Assembly: GCA_018304445.1 (NCBI GenBank)
Contig: JAGVWD010000008.1
Coordinates: forward strand, 1 to 35,005
Source: Candidatus Iainarchaeum sp.
GTDB lineage: Archaea > Iainarchaeota > Iainarchaeia > Iainarchaeales > JAXPJC01
DNA: 35,005 nt
Direction of reading: 5' to 3'
This document shows positions 32,237 through 35,005 of the stretch, piece after piece. Position 1 is the first letter of the stretch. Each line of letters starts with the position of its first letter. The notes beneath the pieces were generated by a model, which was given only the letters and a program-made list of their open reading frames with translations, had not been told where the DNA came from and ran no database searches. A program made the position numbers and the translations under genes.

Positions 32237-32812
32237 ATGGGACAAAAAACATTATATGTGCTTGGATTGGCTTTGGCAATAACTCTGATTTTGGTAAGCG
32301 GATGCGTGAAAGAATCTGGAGATAATGAAAAAAATTCAGGGGCGGATGAAAATACGCTTATAGATAAGTCCACTCTAGACTTGTTACCAACAGAAGCAGA
32401 TCTCCCCGGATGGAAGTTTGGCGATGTAAATGATACCGTTTACTATGGCCATTATGGCTCTGGTTTTGACTCAGGAAATCTTGTCAGGGCCTTGCATGAT
32501 GAAACAAGATCCATAACACTTGTTAAGGTTTCCAAGTGGGCTTCTATAGCAGATACAAGAAACTTTTTCAATATAGGAAATGCTAAACTAATAGATGCGG
32601 ACCTGCCTGAGGTTGATGTCAGTGAACTTAAAGCTGAATGTCTTGGTTTTAGAGATGAGATTGCAAGCATGAAACTTTTGATTATTAATTGTATAAAAAA
32701 TAATTTTGTTCTTGAGTTACTTTCTGGGGAATCTGCACAAGATGATTTTTTCATAGTTGAGAAAGATGTTTTCAGGGTAGGCAATGTTGTTGTTGAAAAA
32801 ATAAATGGATAG
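32237..32812 (+). CDS. Predicted lipoprotein
   Basis: A 191-residue protein from the ATG at 32237 (an earlier ATG at 32228 would add three residues). The N-terminus is a signal sequence ending in LVSGC, a lipobox whose cysteine would carry the lipid. An acidic spacer follows, then a folded domain with LPTEADLPGWKFGDV, TLVKVSKWASIADTRNFF and DDFFIVEKDVFRVGN. Pairs of cysteines (AECLGF, IINCI) could form a disulfide. It lies 46 bases after the immunity candidate and may be cotranscribed, but an independent function is equally likely. I do not recognise the family beyond a general similarity to archaeal secreted lipoproteins with a PGW motif. Confidence 0.7.
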   Translation: MGQKTLYVLGLALAITLILVSGCVKESGDNEKNSGADENTLIDKSTLDLLPTEADLPGWKFGDVNDTVYYGHYGSGFDSGNLVRALHDETRSITLVKVSKWASIADTRNFFNIGNAKLIDADLPEVDVSELKAECLGFRDEIASMKLLIINCIKNNFVLELLSGESAQDDFFIVEKDVFRVGNVVVEKING

Positions 32813-32924
32813 GAATATAATCAACTGCCTATTTCACAACTCTCGCATCAGCAACCGGCACTCGTTTCAAAATATGTGATGATTGCACCAAAACTCATAA
32901 TTAAATATTCTGTGCAATCATATT

Positions 32925-34052
32925 ATGCGCGTTCTGCACGTAATACACAACTTCCTTCCCTGTGTTGGGGGCATGGAATCTTACTTGCATAATCTGTGCA
33001 AGTATTCCAGAAAATCTGGGATTGAATGTAGTGTTGTCTGCCTTAACAAATGCCCGCAGGGGACAGGGGAATTAAAGGCGCATGAAACGATTGATGGAAT
33101 TAAGGTTGAGAGGATTTCATATATTGATTTGGGCATTTACAAGTTCGCTCCTGGCGTGCTGAAAAAAGTCCTCAATAGCGGAGCGGACATTCTGCACATA
33201 CACGGAATCGGCTTCTTTTCGGATTTCCTTTCCCTGACAAAGCCTATTCACAAGAAGCCGATTGTGCTGAGCACCCATGGGGGAATATTCCATACGAAAG
33301 CGCACTCGCGGCTGAAGGATTTTTATTTTAATAATTGGGAAAAAATGATTGCGAGGAATTTTGATGTGGTTGCTGCGTGCTCCAAAAATGATTATGCGCT
33401 ATTCAAAAAAATCTCAAAAAATATTGTGCTAATTGAAAATGGGATGGACTATAAATTCTTCAGCGGAGCGAAGAACAGGGCAAAGCCTAATACTTTCATT
33501 TATGTTGGAAGAATCTCAAAGAACAAAAGGGTTGATAATATTATTGGGGCAATTGCAATTTTGCGGAGGAAATTCCCAAATGTGAAATTGACAATTGCGG
33601 GGGAGGATTTTGAGCATTTACTGCCGAACCTGAAAAAAATGGTTAATGAAAAGAATTTGCAGAAGAATGTGCAGTTTGCTGTTGGGAAATTTTCCCCTGA
33701 AGAAATTCGCGCATTTTACGCTTCAAGCGAGTTCTTTGTTTCCGCCTCGCAATACGAGGGATTTGGAATTTCAGCAATAGAGGCCATGGCTTCCGGCTGC
33801 GTGCCCATACTCAACAACATTGATTCATTTTCAGATTTCATAAAGCGCAGCGGAGCAGGGTTCATTGTAAATTTTGAAAATCCGGAAAAAGCAGCAAAAG
33901 CAATGCTGGATGCGATTGCGCTGGGCAGAAAACAGAAAGAGAAATTAAGGGCAAATGGGAAAAAATTTGCAAGGGAATTTGATTGGAATGAAAAGGTAAA
34001 GGAATTCAGGAAGATTTATTCCTCAGTTAGAGCTTTTTCCAGAGCAGACTGA
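32925..34052 (+). CDS. Glycosyltransferase family 4
   Basis: A 375-residue GT-B retaining glycosyltransferase. The N-terminal domain starts MRVLHVIHNFLPCVGGMESYLHNL with the usual GG-x-E loop, and shows ILHIHGIGFFSD and LSTHGGIF. The C-terminal domain has FIYVGRISKNKRVDNII and the EGFGISAIEAMASG motif, whose two glutamates bind the donor sugar. It contains no membrane helix and would act on the inner face of the membrane. A TATA-like AATTAAATATT is about 21 bases upstream of the ATG. It overlaps the 3' end of the convergent TrmB gene by 26 bases, which is unusual and could cause mutual interference. Donor unknown. Confidence 0.88.
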   Translation: MRVLHVIHNFLPCVGGMESYLHNLCKYSRKSGIECSVVCLNKCPQGTGELKAHETIDGIKVERISYIDLGIYKFAPGVLKKVLNSGADILHIHGIGFFSDFLSLTKPIHKKPIVLSTHGGIFHTKAHSRLKDFYFNNWEKMIARNFDVVAACSKNDYALFKKISKNIVLIENGMDYKFFSGAKNRAKPNTFIYVGRISKNKRVDNIIGAIAILRRKFPNVKLTIAGEDFEHLLPNLKKMVNEKNLQKNVQFAVGKFSPEEIRAFYASSEFFVSASQYEGFGISAIEAMASGCVPILNNIDSFSDFIKRSGAGFIVNFENPEKAAKAMLDAIALGRKQKEKLRANGKKFAREFDWNEKVKEFRKIYSSVRAFSRAD

Positions 34053-34746
34053 ATGAACTGCGATATGTTTTTGCCATTCCTGCGCTTTCAATTGCAATAA
34101 TTATTGGGGGTTCTTGGAAAAATACCAAATATATTCTATTTCCCTGAAGCCACCAGAGGGTTGTAGGGCTCAAAAATTCTGCAGGGATAAATTTGCATGA
34201 TGCAAGAGGAAGGCTCTTGACGTAGCTCCTGACTTCAGGCAAATCAATAAAAATGCCTTTTATTTGTATGCCATATCTTTCCCTTCTCTTGGTCCACTGC
34301 GGATAGTAGTATTTCAGGAAATCTTTTGCAGTCATTGCACCCCCATAAATGAATATTATCTGCCTGTTTTCCAGCAGGCCTTCAAAAACACCTTTCATGG
34401 ATTTCCTGCCTGAAAAAATCCTGATTGCCGGCTCCGCCTCCCTTTTCAAAAGAAATTTTTTGAGTTCGGGTTTTAAAGATTCCAGGGTGTTTTTCTTTTC
34501 TTCTATTGATGCATACAGGCTATCCAGGTTGTTTGGCCCGAATGTTTTTTTCTTTTCAACTATCGCATAGTTGACAAGCCCAAGGGAAATAAGCGATTCC
34601 AGACAATCATAGACGCTTCTCCTGTTTATGCTTGTTCTTTTTGATATTTCCGCTGCGGGACAGCGCCCGAATCTTAGCAGCAGCAGGTATATTGCAGCTT
34701 CCTTATCCGACAAGCCGAGCTTTTTGAGGTTCTCTTCAAGGTCCAT
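34027..34746 (-). CDS. TrmB family transcriptional regulator
   Basis: A 239-residue protein from the ATG at 34746. Residues 1-75 form the TrmB winged-helix domain (LKKLGLSDKEAAIYLLLLRFG, AAEISKRTSINRRSVYDCLESL). A helical dimerisation stretch follows (EEKKNTLESLKPELKKFLL). The C-terminal sensor domain has strands FIYGGAMTAKDFL and RRERYGIQIKGIFID and ends with a hydrophobic IYLVFFQEPPIIIAIES segment. TrmB proteins sense sugars or other ligands and control transport or metabolic genes. A TATA-like GATATAAAAT about 27 bases upstream implies a leaderless start at this ATG, not the one five codons earlier. It is divergent to an ABC-transporter binding protein, its likely target, with an imperfect palindrome between them. 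Confidence 0.85.
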   Translation of the reverse strand: MDLEENLKKLGLSDKEAAIYLLLLRFGRCPAAEISKRTSINRRSVYDCLESLISLGLVNYAIVEKKKTFGPNNLDSLYASIEEKKNTLESLKPELKKFLLKREAEPAIRIFSGRKSMKGVFEGLLENRQIIFIYGGAMTAKDFLKYYYPQWTKRRERYGIQIKGIFIDLPEVRSYVKSLPLASCKFIPAEFLSPTTLWWLQGNRIYLVFFQEPPIIIAIESAGMAKTYRSSFSLLWKKL

Positions 34747-34775
34747 AGAGAAGGTATGCATGGAAAGATATAAAA

Positions 34776-34797
34776 TGTGGTGGGTTAATCCCCCACA
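34776..34797. promoter_or_regulatory. Imperfect 22-bp palindrome between trmB and the ABC transporter gene
   Basis: The halves TGTGGTGGG and CCCCCACA around TTAAT are symmetric at 18 of 22 positions. The site abuts the TATA-like box of the TrmB gene and lies just upstream of the likely TATA region of the divergent gene. One bound TrmB dimer could control both. Confidence 0.5.
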
Positions 34798-34835
34798 AAT
34801 TAAAATTAAGCGGGGCGGCAGCAGTTACATAGGTG

Positions 34836-35005
34836 ATGCAAACGAACACAGAACAAAAAACAGCCGTGCTGGCTGCAGCCGCAGCTGCGGTTGCGGTTAT
34901 ATTTATTGCAGTTTTAGTGCTTAGCGCGCCAGGGCCCATTGAGAAAATAACCCTTGCAATAAATCCTGTCCCTCCCTCTGCATTGGTATTTATAGCTGAA
35001 GAAAA
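34836..35005 (+). CDS. ABC transporter substrate-binding protein (NitT/TauT-like), 3' end outside window
   Basis: The first 56 residues are visible before the window ends. They comprise a short polar start (MQTNTEQKTAVLAAAAA), a hydrophobic signal or anchor (VAVIFIAVLVLS), and the beginning of a mature domain KITLAINPVPPSALVFIAEE. That last sequence is typical of SsuA/TauA/ThiY-like binding proteins for sulfonates, nitrate-type anions or pyrimidine precursors. AGGTG immediately precedes the ATG. The gene diverges from trmB and shares its control region. The substrate cannot be told from this fragment. Confidence 0.7.
   Translation, partial: MQTNTEQKTAVLAAAAAAVAVIFIAVLVLSAPGPIEKITLAINPVPPSALVFIAEE

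Noticed and set aside
1..35005. tRNA or rRNA genes, CRISPR arrays, insertion sequences
   Set aside because: I looked for T-loop-like sequences, evenly spaced repeats and transposase motifs. The only tandem repeat is the coding one at 15064-15393.

Overview
The window is almost certainly archaeal chromosome. Supporting features are TATA-like AT boxes 24-29 bases upstream of many start codons (leaderless genes), GGTGAT/GTGAT ribosome-binding sites on others, a TrmB-type and an Lrp-type regulator, a ribbon-helix-helix regulator, and very large Ig/thrombospondin-3/CARDB surface proteins. The gene style (sugar-nucleotide cluster, B12-type radical SAM cluster, giant stalk protein) suggests a DPANN-like or other uncultivated archaeon. 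That placement is inference, because no marker gene is present. No tRNA, rRNA, CRISPR array or insertion sequence was seen.

Layout. (1) 1-2412: a tightly overlapping ADP-heptose operon (partial HldE-type kinase, GmhB, HldE-type adenylyltransferase, HldD). It is followed by a small membrane protein and, on the other strand, a GT9 heptosyltransferase-like enzyme with a coupled small basic protein. (2) 4600-5200: a ribbon-helix-helix regulator with a perfect 18-bp palindrome at its own promoter and a coupled small protein. (3) 5201-9557: a minus-strand operon of three B12-binding-type radical SAM enzymes; a fourth lies alone at 13406-14881. (4) 9706-10859: a DUF488 gene translationally coupled to a conserved uncharacterised partner. 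(5) 11168-13396: RpiB, a membrane GT2 glycosyltransferase and an unknown two-helix membrane protein. (6) 14950-17251: an acylphosphatase fused to five near-identical 22-residue repeats, a YdjM-like membrane hydrolase and an unknown exported membrane protein. (7) 17263-20236: an operon for UDP-glucose to UDP-glucuronate to UDP-xylose. (8) 20465-22707: a TIM-barrel sugar isomerase/epimerase-like protein, a stand-alone radical SAM protein and an Lrp-like regulator that lacks the wing of its DNA-binding domain. (9) 22958-32812: a probable surface-conflict locus. (10) 32925-35005: a GT4 glycosyltransferase, TrmB, and the start of an ABC transporter binding protein.

How they work together. Much of the window makes and transfers activated sugars (ADP-heptose, UDP-xylose, three glycosyltransferases). 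An identical 13-base motif sits 52-55 bases upstream of the start codon of two radical SAM transcription units and of the UDP-sugar operon. This suggests that glycan supply and radical SAM modification belong to one regulon.

The most striking locus is 24989-32190. A 2163-residue membrane-anchored stalk (about ten Ig-like modules, two thrombospondin-3 blocks, a CARDB domain, a glycine/alanine-rich hydrophobic pre-toxin segment) ends in a PD-(D/E)xK nuclease-like tip. Its stop codon overlaps the start of a 236-residue gene with the position and look of an immunity gene. I read this as an archaeal polymorphic toxin/immunity pair. Just upstream is a cysteine-rich surface gene broken by a frameshift and cut off inside what looks like a CARDB domain, a possible scar of recombination.
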